From Flaveria trinervia (Eukaryota; Streptophyta; Magnoliopsida; Asterales; Asteraceae): a stretch of DNA of 64,000 nt. The DNA is taken from NCBI GenBank assembly GCA_025506515.1, contig CM046454.1, forward strand, positions 29,996,465 to 30,060,464, given 5' to 3'. Numbering within the stretch: the stretch's first letter is position 1; each line of letters begins with the position of its first letter. The notes under the pieces were generated by a model. It saw nothing but the letters and a program-made list of their open reading frames with translations. It made no database searches and had not been told where the DNA came from. The translations under genes and the position numbers were made by a program. Shown here one piece after another: positions 45,718 through 56,890 of the stretch.

Positions 45718-46525
45718 TGCAGGACCGGTGAAGGGTGGTCACTTACACACAATAACGTAAAGATGAGAGCAACTTAACTTAATCAAACAGTGAACTGGAT
45801 TGACTACAATAGATGATACTAAAAACACAAGTAAGTAAGAGATAGAACAAGAGAACAAGATACACAAGGAGATGGTTTTCAAGATTGCAGTATATTGCTT
45901 TCTCAATGTTCTATTAAAAGTGTTACAAAGCATAAAAGAAAGTTAAAAGAACATGAGATACTTATACTACATCCTATAGCCGGCCATACTTTGTAGGCCA
46001 GCTGGATACAATTGACTAGACACAACACAAAATCAACTGTAGAGTCAAAAAGGCAGATTGCCTTTTTGACTTTGTGACTATGACATGCCATAGCTCACAT
46101 CCTAATATATTACAAAAACGATAAAGTACATGAAGTAGAAAGTTGCAGACTCAAGACCTCAATGTACAGTTACCAAAAGCATGGACCTTTTCATCAACTC
46201 ATGTAAGTTGGTGAGTTTGCAAAGTTGCAGCAGAAAGAGGTCCAGCTTTATTGAAAAGTACATCAGATAAAGCATGTTGTTAAAAGTCTTTGAAAGAAAT
46301 CTGTCTTCAAGTGTTGGCTTCGGAAGACTTTGTCTATTGAAGATTTGGAAGACTTCATCTTTGGCTTCGGAAGATATTGGTCTTTGCTTTGGAAGATTTC
46401 CCACATAGAATATTTCTGTTGTATGTGTGAAACTTTCGAAGCATTCTTCTTCAGTACTGGTGCAACATGCATGCAGAAAGACTTTGAGTGTTTGGTTGCT
46501 TTAGCCTCTTCATATAATCTCTACA
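45718..46525 (-). repeat. 5' LTR of copy C2
   Basis: TGTAGAGATT on the minus strand from 46525 to CACCGGTCCTGCA at 45718, 808 bp. CTTCCGAAG-type repeats lie near 46310-46440. The likely TATA region is at about 45960. Confidence 0.9.
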
Positions 46526-47239
46526 CTCACGTCCTGGTAACTCGTCATGAATCGAAATCAAGCGATCGCTTATCGTCAATTAGTGTGTAACGCCCGGTTA
46601 TTTTTAACAAAACACAAAGAAAGAAGAATAAAGTGAAGAAAAAGAAAGAAAATATATTTTACCCAAGTTGAAGGGTAAAAAGTGTAAAAAAACAAAAATT
46701 TGGAAAATTGGTGAGTAAAAGGTGATGGCCGCCCATCACCTCCTACACACCTTGTATCTTTCGGAGTTTGAGGAAAGGAAGAAAGCGAAGCAGAAAATTT
46801 CGGTATTTTGAAGAACAGGAAGAAAAGTTTGAATTTTAAGAATTCGTGTGTTTTTAGTGTTCTTAACTGGCCTTGCCTTGGTTACATGTTTATAAGTGTG
46901 TTTGTATGTTTGGTTATGTGTGTTTTGGTGGGTTTCTTGGTGTGAACTTGTAGCAAACGGGTTTGAAGGAAGTCATACCTGAAGAGGCTGCTAAGTTGAG
47001 TTCTACAACCCCTTTTTTACATGTTTTTAACTGATTTTGAGGCCGGGAATGCATGTATGAACATTTTTATAAAGTTGGGTTTATACCCGTATGTATATAT
47101 GTGTGTGTGTTGCGGGTGGGGTTTGATTTTGGGCTATGTATGTGTTTGTTGTTGTTATGATTATGCTTCTAAGTTTTAGAATGCATGATTTAAGCTTAGA
47201 ATAAGTTTGAGAATGATTGGGGGACTGAATTATGATGTT

Positions 47240-47580
47240 AAAGTGTGAAATAAACTGCTTATGCACCCAAATAGGGTTCATGCACCTAGTATGGAAATAA
47301 CTGCCTAAGTGTCCCATACGCCCAAAACCTCATGCGCCCGAATAGTACTCATGCACCTAGAAAGAGGCTGAAATTTACTAAGTGTTCATACGCCTAGATA
47401 GCTTATGCGCCTAGGCACTCATGCGACTGCATAGTGCTCATGCATCTAGAATTGCCCAGAATAGACTAAGTGTTGCTCATGCGCCCCAATAGTGCTGATG
47501 CGCCTGAAATTTTCCCATGAGCCTACGTGTTCCTCATGCATCTGAAAGGTCATCCGCCTGCATAGTGCTCATGCGCCTAA
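47240..47580 (+). repeat. Degenerate CTCATGCGCCT array in the E solo LTR
   Basis: About fifteen variants of CTCATGCGCCTxxATAGTG are scattered with irregular spacing over 340 bp. It resembles the repeat-rich U3 segments of the copia families but with unrelated sequence. Confidence 0.8.
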
Positions 47581-48166
47581 GGACTTAGTTTATTTTCTGA
47601 TTTTTGGGGAAAAAACTGAAATGTAAACTTTGACTTGAGATGTTTCCGGGGGTTATGTAAGTTGACTTTTGAGGACAGAGATGATGTGATGGGCATGGAT
47701 GAGGATGTCTGATGATGATGATGTTATGTATTATTGATGCATGATGGTTATGTATGATTGCATGTTATGTTTTGTTATGTTCCTTATTACGTATGATGAT
47801 ATGACTGTACGTGGTTTGATATTGTGAATGAACCTAGAGTATTATCTTAATGAAGTGAAAGATTCAACATAATGAAAGTGGAACATAATGCATGAATGAA
47901 AAGTCTTGCAAGCATATGAAATGAGGTTCACAACTCGTTGAGAGTTGTTAGCTCAACTGTGTGTTTACAGCGTGCGATCTTGGCTAACCCTTAAGGGTTC
48001 ACACATTGTGGGAGTTAGTTTATATGACTACTCCGTACGTGCGATACGTGCGATATGTGAGATATGGGGTCGTTGTTGCTAAACCCTAGATGATATAACT
48101 TTGTGCTCAAGAGGGGGGTTAAGTACCGGATCTAAATAGAAGTGAAAGATAATAAAAGTATGAAAA

Positions 48167-48220
48167 GTGCGATATGTACGAAATGTGCGAAACGTGCGAA
48201 ATGTACGAAACGAACGATGA
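48167..48220 (+). repeat. 9-bp tandem GTGCGAAAT-type array
   Basis: Six units of a GTRCGAAAY 9-mer stand in a row. Related units GTGCGATAC are near 48038-48060. The E2 and E3 copies have no such row, so the expansion is local to this LTR. Confidence 0.8.
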
Positions 48221-48407
48221 CGAAGATAATAATTATTACGTTGATGTACGTATAATGTGTGATCACGTACGATAGTAAAGAGAACGTTTTTACAAATGAA
48301 AGGTAATATAATGTTTTTATAAAACTAGAACTCATTGAGCAACGCTGACTTTTTATGCATTTTCCAGTTGGCAGGTAAGGTTGGTGAGAATGGCACGGGG
48401 CGGCTAC

Positions 48408-48613
48408 CAGGGGCGGAGTATAGTTGGGACGGGGGAAGGGGGGGAGGCTACCGCCTCCCCTCTTTTTTTCGCCGGTAGTGTAAATTTTTTGCCTGGTAGT
48501 GTAAATTTTTGGCTCGGTAGTGTTATTTTTTTATATAAAACTCGAGTTCGCCCCCTAAAAAAAATTAATCTCGTCCCCGCCTCCCTTACAGGAGTGTTCA
48601 AGCTCTGCCACTG
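48408..48613. mobile_element. 206-bp hAT-type MITE inside the solo LTR
   Basis: Terminal inverted repeats: CAGGGGCGGAG at the left and, on the other strand from the right end, CAGTGGCAGAG (9 of 11 match). The flanking 8-bp direct repeats are GCGGCTAC (48400-48407) and GCAGCTAC (48614-48621). The paralogous E3 LTR has a single uninterrupted GCAGCTAC at this place, which gives the empty site. Length, ends and 8-bp duplication fit a non-autonomous hAT element. The interior is G/C-rich at the ends and T-rich in the middle, with no coding capacity. Confidence 0.85.
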
Positions 48614-50006
48614 GCAGCTACTTCACTCTTTTTGGATGGCATCCATTTTTATCATACATTTGTAATGTAATGCAACAACTATTTTGTAATGTGATAACGA
48701 TGTATTATTTTGCGAAATCTTTTATAATGGAATGAAATGTCCGTTTTAATGATTCCGCTGCAATGTTTTCTTTAAGTTAATGAAAATAAATGTTTTATGT
48801 GCGAGGAATGACTAGTTGTAAGCGTATCGGGAACGGGGCCTTACATAGTGACACAAAAAACTCCATAACACCTTGAACATCTTATGAACCTTTAAAACAC
48901 TTTATTTTTCGGTAACTAAAACATACAATGTTCTCACTTAGCCCTGTTGGTCACAAACACGATTTTGATAAAACTAGTTTACTTGAAAAAACCCGTTTTT
49001 CATTTAAATGTAAGGTTATGTGCAATAACTTTAAAATCATAATCTAAATATTTTTGGAGGTTAAGGATGACTAATAAAAAAGTTAAATATAAAAGCTTAT
49101 GATTTATGGATATCTATTTTATCTTTTATAGAAAGTTTAAAAGCGTGAAAAATATATACATTTGAGAAAAATATAAAAATAGAGTTGAAGAATTAGTTTA
49201 TTAAAATTTAAGGTTATTTAAGTGTTATTTGTCGTATCAGACTCATTGGTAAGGAAAGAATATATTTCAAATTATTAACATGCAAAAACCAAGACTCAAC
49301 GAGTATTTGAGGAAAATAATCATATGATTTAAAGGAAAGTTAAAATAAAAAATATTAGAAGATAAAAAATTTAATTTAATTATTTTTAGGATTTGTTTGC
49401 GTAGTAAACACATATACAAAAGTTAGATGTGCTAAAATGATAAAAATTGATAACAACAAGCTCTATTGCCAAAATATTAAAAAACTATAGAAACCTAATA
49501 GTGTTATTAAGTATATAAAAGTAAACTATGTCTAAAAGTATAACCATGGTCATCTCAAACCTGAAGACATAACAACTTAGAAACACGAACAACTTAGAAT
49601 CACGAACAACAAGAACACCTTAGAATCTCAAAAATTATTAACTAAATCATAAAATCTCCAAAAAAAATTTATACAGTTTCTTCTTTTTTATACAAAAAAA
49701 CATTATTAAAAATTAGTTAACATAAAATATAAATATTAAAATCTTCAAAAGTGGAAACTTTAAATTATTACAGTTACAGTAAGTTATAACCCATAAACAT
49801 AATCCATGATCTAAAGTTAAACAGAACAAATTATTTTTAAAGTATCATACATAACATGCCCAAAACGTGATCTAATACACACTTTAAATATGAAAAACTG
49901 ACACATCAATCCTATAAACATAATAATAATATTAGAGGGATTAAGTTATACTCAAAATAAGTTATAACCAAAATATGAACACATATTGAGCTATCCATAA
50001 TTTACC

Positions 50007-50230
50007 AAGTTTAGGGCAAAAATCCAAACGTTAGGGTTAAAATGTCTATTTACCAAGTTCACGTTTAATTAACATAAAAATGTCTATCTCAAAAATAAAT
50101 TATTAAAACCCATAAACGAACTCAAATAACTCAATAAGCAAATTATTCTAACAGCGTAACTGCATAAAAATAATAAATATCACCATAACTAAGTTTAGGG
50201 CAAAAATCCAAACGTTAGGGTTAAAATTGT
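50007..50230. repeat. Direct repeat of about 40 bp, 184 bp apart
   Basis: AAGTTTAGGGCAAAAATCC and its continuation occur at 50007-50046 and again at 50191-50230 with almost no change. The TTAGGG text inside is not in tandem. Confidence 0.8.
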
Positions 50231-50848
50231 CAAATTGATAAACTTTAGGGTCCATAAATGTCAATACTTAACAACTTACTGTTTTAAGACTTAAGTAAAC
50301 TAATAAAATATTAAATCTCAAATTATAATATGTGAACTTATAATTAGACAATACACAAGCTAACCTTCAAAAACTTTAGACATAAAGCACAAATTACACA
50401 TGTGTATAAGGACAAACAAAACAATTAAAGTAAACCTAAAACACTTAGGGTTGGACTTAGACAAGTACTTAATAAGATTCTATTACATATAAAATAACTT
50501 AGGAACTTTTGTTGATCGGTGGCACTCTAGAGCCCAAGCATCCATAAAAACCACTTCAAGAACAACATATTGGTGTGTCTCATGAACCCTCATTTTATAT
50601 TAACATTTTTTTGGGTGAAATACATAATATTTAGATATTATTTTGTGGCACAATATTATCTGCCCTTGTTCCCAAACGGAGCGCATCCATTAACTTCATT
50701 AGGAGTCGCATGATTTATGGATAGTATTTAGTGATTTTCCAAATATTTACACTCCAAACGAACTAGAATTAGATTCCATAATATTTACCTTAAAGACATA
50801 TAGACAGTATTGAGCCTTACGCATATCTTTAATCAAAAGATGTTAAAT

Positions 50849-50972
50849 AGGAGGCAAAAAAGATTGATAGAATTGTTTAATGTTTATGATTATGATATTC
50901 AACACCATTTAGGAAAAGAAAATATATTGGCCAACACACTTAGTTGTAAGATGTCACATCTTGGCCGACAAT
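50849..50972 (+). pseudogene. pol: Short gypsy RNase H remnant
   Basis: The plus frame from 50849 reads RRQKRLIELFNVYDYDIQHH, then LGKENILANTLS. It matches the chromovirus RNase H end, usually RRQKRWLELL...YDCEIxYHPGKANVVADALSRK, with many substitutions. No other part of the element is visible nearby. Confidence 0.75.
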
Positions 50973-51309
50973 AGAATCATCGGGATGGAGGAATGTGAAT
51001 CAATTATTCATAGCACATGTAATTAAACAACTTGAAAATAATATTAAATGTCATTTTCATTGAATAATACTAATCAAACAATACATTACAATAAAATAAA
51101 ACCTAATTTAATAATGAAATTGTCTTTAATTTTGACTATGTCCAAGCCCTTAAATGTGCATTAAAAATTCCTCGAAACTACATCTCCTGAAATCATGTGA
51201 GAAAGTAACGACTCTGCTAATGAATTAGGGGATGTGTAAACAAAGATTTTAGTACATATATAGATTGATTAAAATGATTAAAAACAATCAATTCACATGG
51301 AGTAAGGTT

Positions 51310-51850
51310 TATACTTAAAGACAGATGTAACCAAAACAACCAAAGAGCTCTCAGCATGCATTCATGAAGTACAAGGGAAAATTACTTAGAAGTTTTATAC
51401 AACTCAAAGAAAATATGCTAAATGTAAAATCTTCTAAAGCCAAATGACCAAATCTTCTAAAGCCAAAGATGAAGTCTTTCGAAGCTTTAAAGACAAAGTC
51501 TTCCGAAGCCAAATACTGATTTGTTCCAAAGACATAGAAGACATACTTTCTCCGATCACCTTTTAACAAAAGCTGAATAACTTCTCGCTTCCACCTTTAA
51601 AGACTCACCAACTTAGATAAGTTGGTGCAAACATCCATACATTTTTCAACTATAGATTATGGTCATTAGTCTATAATTTATACTTTTGTACCTTTTATCC
51701 TTTTTGCACTATATGAGAATGTAAGCTATGGCATGTCATAATCACAAGTCAAAAGGAAATCTGAATTTTGACTATACATTGATCATGTTGTCTAGATTAG
51801 TGTTTCCAGTTGTATTTCGAACGGCTGTATGATGTAGTATAAAGTGTCTG
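51310..51850 (+). repeat. Family C LTR fragment C3
   Basis: It aligns with C1/C2 LTRs from the CAGCATGCATTCATGAAG part, through CTTCYRAAGC repeats (51430-51520) and the AAGCTATGGCATGTCAT block, to GATGTAGTATAAAGTGTC. It is cut at 51850 by the E2 LTR. The first about 30 bp of the LTR are unrecognisable. Confidence 0.8.
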
Positions 51851-52504
51851 TGTAAGGCCCCGTTCATGGAAGCTTACAACTGGTCAATCATTGTACATAA
51901 AACATAAACACATATTTAAGTGTACTAAAACAATGCAGCGGAATAATTAAAATCATTTCATTTATTGCTTTCGAAAAATAATACAACATTCATAATCGTT
52001 ACAAAATATTATTTTTTCGCATTACCGTGCAAAAACTTCATGATTTAAACAATGGTTGCCATCCCAAAAACACTAAGTAGCTGCTTGTACCATCCTGAGC
52101 AATCATTACCTACCAACTGGAAAGTACGTAATGTCGGCGTTGCTGAATGAGTTCTAGTTTTATAAGATAAAATACTTTTACTTCAATTTAAAATCGGCAT
52201 TTACTTTCATACGCGATCATGCATCATACGTACAAATAGATAATTTATTATTATCTTCTATCATTATTCATTATCTTTCATTCAATGTATGTCATCATTA
52301 TCATTGGCTTTTATTCATAGTCTTCCTTACTTATCTTTCGTACATTCGTCATCTTTCTTACTTACATTCCGGACCAATGCCATGTGCTATACCCCGAACA
52401 TTATGCACGAAGCTAGTTATTGGGCCTGAGCTCTATCAATAGACCCCGAACATTATGCACGAAGCTGACTCCAGTACCTAGGGCAAGCGACAAGGACCCC
52501 ATAC
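51851..52504 (-). repeat. Gypsy E LTR fragment E2
   Basis: TGTAAGGCCCCG at 51851 is the inverted end of the E LTR (CGGGGCCTTACA). The text then follows E3 and the solo LTR until 52504, where the A2 LTR starts. It is inserted in C3. Confidence 0.87.
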
Positions 52505-53304
52505 TGTTGGACCCTGAAAGGATCATACATGCCAATTCAAGTGATGTGTTGATGGTGGTTCTATTGGAAATCCCACAAGTCCAAGAACCAATGCGGATGA
52601 AGAATCTGCAAAGAAGAATAAAAGACAAGTGTCGGCTAACCGCATTTGTATATGCGGATAACATAGGTCAAATGCTGACAAGTATTTGTTCTTCTGCATT
52701 AACAAATGCGGATAGCCAAAACAAATACGGATAGCCAAAACAAAAATGGACAAGGATTTTGTACATCCGTATTTACTAATGTGGATGTCCGGCAACAAAT
52801 GCACATAAGTGTTTGTTCATCTGCATTTGTCAATGCTGATGACCAAACACTACTGCTGAAAACCAAAAGAAATGCTGATCAAGATCAACACATCCGCATT
52901 AGTCAATGCGGATGATCAAAAGAAATGTTGATGAAGACTTTTGTACTAATACTAGTTCTCTGATGTATAGGTCAGGGGTAGTTTAGTCATTCTTTAAAGG
53001 TATCCTGTCAGCCTATAAATAGAATAGAAAACCTCGTATGTGAGGTGACTGTAGATACACATTCTAGATAATTAGAATCTTCTATTTAGTCTTATGTTTA
53101 CAAGGTGTCTTGATACTATTTAATGCAAAAACCCTAGCATTTATTGTAACCGATTACCTTCTTTAATACAAACAACATTTATGAGTATTTCTTGCGTTCA
53201 ATGTTCCTTGATTGTTTATTCCGCCTTACAATCATTGACTCAATCATCATATTCGATCCTTGTTGATTCACATCAACAGAGAATATCATTCTCAAACCCA
53301 ATCA
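52505..53304 (+). repeat. 5' LTR of copy A2
   Basis: TGTTGGACCCTGAAAGG...AACCCAATCA, 800 bp. TCCGCATT/AATGCGGA hairpins lie between 52630 and 52915. A promoter box TATAAATAG is at 53014-53022, followed by R/U5 sequence. Confidence 0.92.
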
Positions 53305-53306
53305 GT

Positions 53307-53318
53307 TGGTATCAGAGC
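53307..53318 (+). promoter_or_regulatory. Primer binding site of copy A2
   Basis: TGGTATCAGAGC then TTTGG, two bases after the LTR; an exact match to the initiator tRNA-Met complement. Confidence 0.95.
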
Positions 53319-53616
53319 TTTGGCTATCGATTCTTCTTCAGAACTGCCTAGCTCTAAGCAGAACTCGATTTATCTGGTGATTGAGTTACTAATAAAATGC
53401 TCCACTACCTCTACTTAGTAAACTTAGAAAGCGCTTCAACAGTCACTGTTCATATGTACTCATCTTCAAGAACAAACCTGTGAGTAGTTGTTGCAATAGA
53501 AACATATAAACCTCAGCAGGTCTGGTTATACATAAGCATGTTTCGACTATTTGGACCGGTTGAACTTAACAATCAATCAAATCATTATTAAAAAAAGTTA
53601 AAAACAGGTTATTAAA

Positions 53617-56015
53617 ATGGATTCACATAATTTCTCTGAACTTGGTCATACTCTAAAACCTCCCATGCTTGAACACAAATATAAGTTTAAGCAATGGAAA
53701 ATCAGATTTATGAATTATATTACAGGTGCAAATCCAGACTACTGGATTTCAATATGTAAAGGCCCTCACATTGCTATGACACGTTCTGTTGATCAAGCTG
53801 CATTATACAAAACATAAAGAATACCTATTGAGATCTCACACTTGATGATGATGAATACAAGAAGATAAAAGTTGATCTTAAAGCTAATTCTATACTCACT
53901 CAAGCACTAGAAATGGATGTGCTAAAAAGGCTAGAAAAGTATGGAACTGCTAAAGCTGTTTGGGATGCACTGCTGATAATGTGTGAAGGCTACTGAAATT
54001 AACAAGGACAAGCTTGTTAATCAATATGAAACCTTTAACCACTCCAATGGGGAGTGTATCTCTAAATAGTTGCATAGATTTGTGCAGCTGGTGAATGATT
54101 TAGAGATCATAGGGGTAACATACAAAGTCAAAGAACTGAATAAGAAGATGCTCCATGGTCTTTTAGAAAGTTGGAAACAAAATGTTACAATTCTGAAAAA
54201 CACCCTTGACATGGAGACTACCACCTTGGACGTCATGATTGCCAAGATAGAAGTTCTTGAACTTGATGAAAGGAGCAGGAATCTTGGTGGACCTCAAGTT
54301 ATTGAAGCTTATAAATTTCAATCAGACACTCATTGTGCAGAAAATACATTCATCCCTGAGGATGATGATTTTCTTTCCTCAAAAGATCAATTGAAGACAA
54401 CTAGTTTCATTGCTCTCCATCAACTAAAAAGCCTTCAACATCATCACAACCAATAGGGTTCACTATAACTCCCTCAACTACTCCTGAAGAACCAAGATCA
54501 GAAGAGCAAAAGGCAACTTGTAATGCCTTTGTTTCTAGATTTGAAGCTTACCTGGGAGGCAGACTCACTTTTGCTCATCTAATCCAAGAAGATTTAGATG
54601 AAATGGATCCAGATGATGTGGAAGAAATGGATCTGTAGTGGCAAATGGCTATGATAGCAATGACATCTAAGAAGCTCTTCAGAAAAGGAAGAAAGCTTAG
54701 CCTTAATGAAAACACCAAACTTGGATATGAAAAATCCAAGGTAAAGTGTTTCAACTGTGGCATGACTGGCCACTTGTCCAGAGAATGCAATGCTCCTAGA
54801 AGAAACTACAACAATTTCCAAAGGAATTCTCAGGGTCAGTCATCTCCACAACCAAGCACTAACTTCGACAATGCTCTTGTTATTCAGACAAAATGATGTG
54901 TGTGATTGGAGTTTGTTGCAGAGGAAGTGAAGCCTAAATTTTAGAATCATGCACTCCTGGCTCACATCAATGATGGTCCATCTCCTATGCCATCTAAGGT
55001 AAAATCAAACCTTTGTAGTGATAAATGCATTACTGAACTGCAAAGTTATCATGAGCATAATCATAAACTGGCTAATAAAATAAAAGAAGAAAAGGGCAAG
55101 TTAGAGATGCTTAAAAGAGAAATTAAAGGCATTGAAATTAAAATCAAATCGCTCATCTCTAACATTGTATAATTGTATGGTGAAAAGTATACTCTTGCAG
55201 CTGAAAATGAGCAATTAACTGAAATGCTAGCTCAATCAAAAGCTGAACAATCACTTACTGAAGTGAAACTTGAAAAGTTTCAAATGTCTTCAGTCAAGCT
55301 ACAAGAGATGCTAGATTTACAAAAGGATCCCAAGAATATGACTAGGATTGGGTATAATTCTTGTCCCCCACCTTACAATGACAACTACACTGTCATGCCT
55401 GGCCCTATCACACTCAAAGAGCAAAATGAATCTTACACTATTGAACCAAAATCAATTGTAAAACAGTCACAAATCCTCAAAATAAACCAAATGTTTATAC
55501 TAAAACAGATGAGGAGAAAAATAAATTAGCTCACCCAATTAAAATCAAGGAGTGTTGAGACAAGACAGTAAATGCCATTAAGCCAACAAGTCCAATCAAA
55601 GCCATTATTCCATTTGTGAAATTTATACCTGAAATTTTAAAAGAAAAGAAGAAAGTCGTGGCCTTAATGAAACCTTCTGCTAAAAGTAGTTCTGATTATG
55701 ATATTAAATTTCCAAAAAATTCAAACAATTCAGACAAAGTTTCACTACCAAAGAAAAGCAGAAGTTCATTGATTTCAAAAACAAAAATCTAGTGAGACCC
55801 TCAATCATCAAATTCAAAGCAAGGAGTAGGGTTTGACATCTATAATAGGGATCATGTAAATCAGTTTGAACAAGAAGTCAAGAAGGGTTGGAGGAAGCTA
55901 AAGGAGCCTAAATTAGTCAACAATAGTAGTGTTGTGAAACAAACAACTAAAAAGGCTGATTTTGCTTCTTCCCTTCAACCAAAGGTTGTGACTCAATTAA
56001 GAACGAGTAAGTCTA
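53617..56015 (+). pseudogene. gag: Copy A2 gag, several frames
   Basis: The ATG at 53617 opens MDSHNFSELGHTLKPPML, with a stop at about 53816. The domain continues in other frames (VWDALLIMCEG near 53960; KELNKKMLHGLLESWKQNVTILKNTLDMETTTLDVMIAKIEVLELDER at 54130-54290). It has one CCHC knuckle CFNCGMTGHLSREC (about 54749), a coiled coil at 54987-55310 and a Sirevirus-like RIGYNSCPPPYNDNY block near 55350. A Lys-rich tail runs to the E3 insertion. Confidence 0.87.
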
Positions 56016-56890
56016 TGGTAAGGCCCCGATCCTGTGAGGCTCACAGTTGGACAATCATCACACATGAAACATAAAATATACATTTACATCTATTAAAAAC
56101 ATCACATCGGAATAATTTAAAACCATTTAATATATTACTCACTCCTTTCTAAAAATAATACATCATTGTTAACCGTTACAAAACATTATCGTTTGCATTA
56201 TTTTATAAAAACGTCATAATTGTACAAATGGATGTCATTCCAAAAATGCCAAGTAGCTGCCCCGTGCCATCCTCAACAACAATCACCTGTCAACCGGAAA
56301 AAACATAAAAGTCAGTGTTGCTGAGTGAGTTCTAGTTTATAATTAAAATACTTTACTTTCCATTTAAAACCATTCTTTACTTCCATGTGTGCTCATACAT
56401 CATACGTACAAATAGATAATCTTATTATTATGTTCGTCATCATTCATCGCACGTTACTCGTTATCATTCATTATCATCATCCATTCCTTTTCTTTCGTGT
56501 CGTTCCTTCCGTACATACATCATTAATCCTTACTTTCATTCGGACCAATGTCATGTGCTTCACCCCACCTTCATGCATAAAGCGGGTACAGGGCCAAACT
56601 TTATAAATAGTCTCCCATACATTATGCCTCGTGGCTTGACCACAATACCCGGGTAAGCAGCAAGGATCCCATACGTATGGTCGATCACACGGACTAGACC
56701 CCAGTGTGCATCCTTCTGGGGTAGCTAACCCACACACAGTTAAGCTAACACCCTTCATTGGGTGTGAACCTCCATACATTGCTTGCAAGACTTTTCTTAC
56801 ATTCATTCGTTCATTAATGCATGCATTCTTCTTTCTTTACGTTCCACTTATCATTACGATTAACTTTCGCTTTACGTTATATAATACTAA
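56016..56890 (-). repeat. Gypsy E LTR fragment E3
   Basis: TGGTAAGGCCCCG at 56016 is the inverted E LTR end. It aligns with E2 and the solo LTR over about 870 bp, then stops near 56890 where D2 gag begins. It holds the uninterrupted GCAGCTAC site used to define the MITE. Confidence 0.83.

Larger units (their letters stand above)
38354..46525 (-). mobile_element. Copia family C copy C2: LTR to start of ORF3, minus strand
   Basis: From 46525 leftward: LTR, primer site, gag, protease, integrase, RT, RNase H, spacer and the first about 420 bp of ORF3, then a break at about 38353. Only the rest of ORF3 and the 3' LTR are lost. The five bases outside the LTR are CTCAC. The element is SIRE-type by gene order and ORF3. 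All genes carry lesions. Confidence 0.9.
46586..48845 (+). mobile_element. Solo LTR of gypsy family E with TAGTG target duplication
   Basis: It starts TGTAACGCCCGG and ends GGGGCCTTACA (2,260 bp including a nested MITE). TAGTG stands on both sides (46581-46585 and 48846-48850), and no internal region is present, so it arose by LTR-LTR recombination. The termini and the CTCATTGAGCAACGCTGAC...GGCAGGTAAGG block near 48330-48380 fit Tekay-like chromovirus LTRs. Partial copies E2 and E3 lie at 51851 and 56016. The 60 bp on its left (46526-46585), next to C2, are unassigned. Confidence 0.95.
48851..51309. other. AT-rich stretch without recognisable gene
   Basis: It is strongly AT-rich, with no long ORF on either strand. 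Apart from a short gypsy RNase H remnant and a duplicated 40-bp segment, listed separately, I can assign nothing. It is probably old, decayed retrotransposon DNA or intergenic DNA that received the E element. Confidence 0.6.
52505..56015 (+). mobile_element. Copia family A copy A2, 5' half
   Basis: LTR, primer site, leader and most of gag. It is inserted in the E2 LTR (preceding five bases CATAC) and cut at 56016 by the E3 LTR. pol is not present in the window. Confidence 0.9.

Noticed and set aside
50007..50230. TTAGGG text as interstitial telomere repeat
   Set aside because: Only isolated TTAGGG copies in a 40-bp duplicated segment, not tandem; plant telomeres are TTTAGGG.
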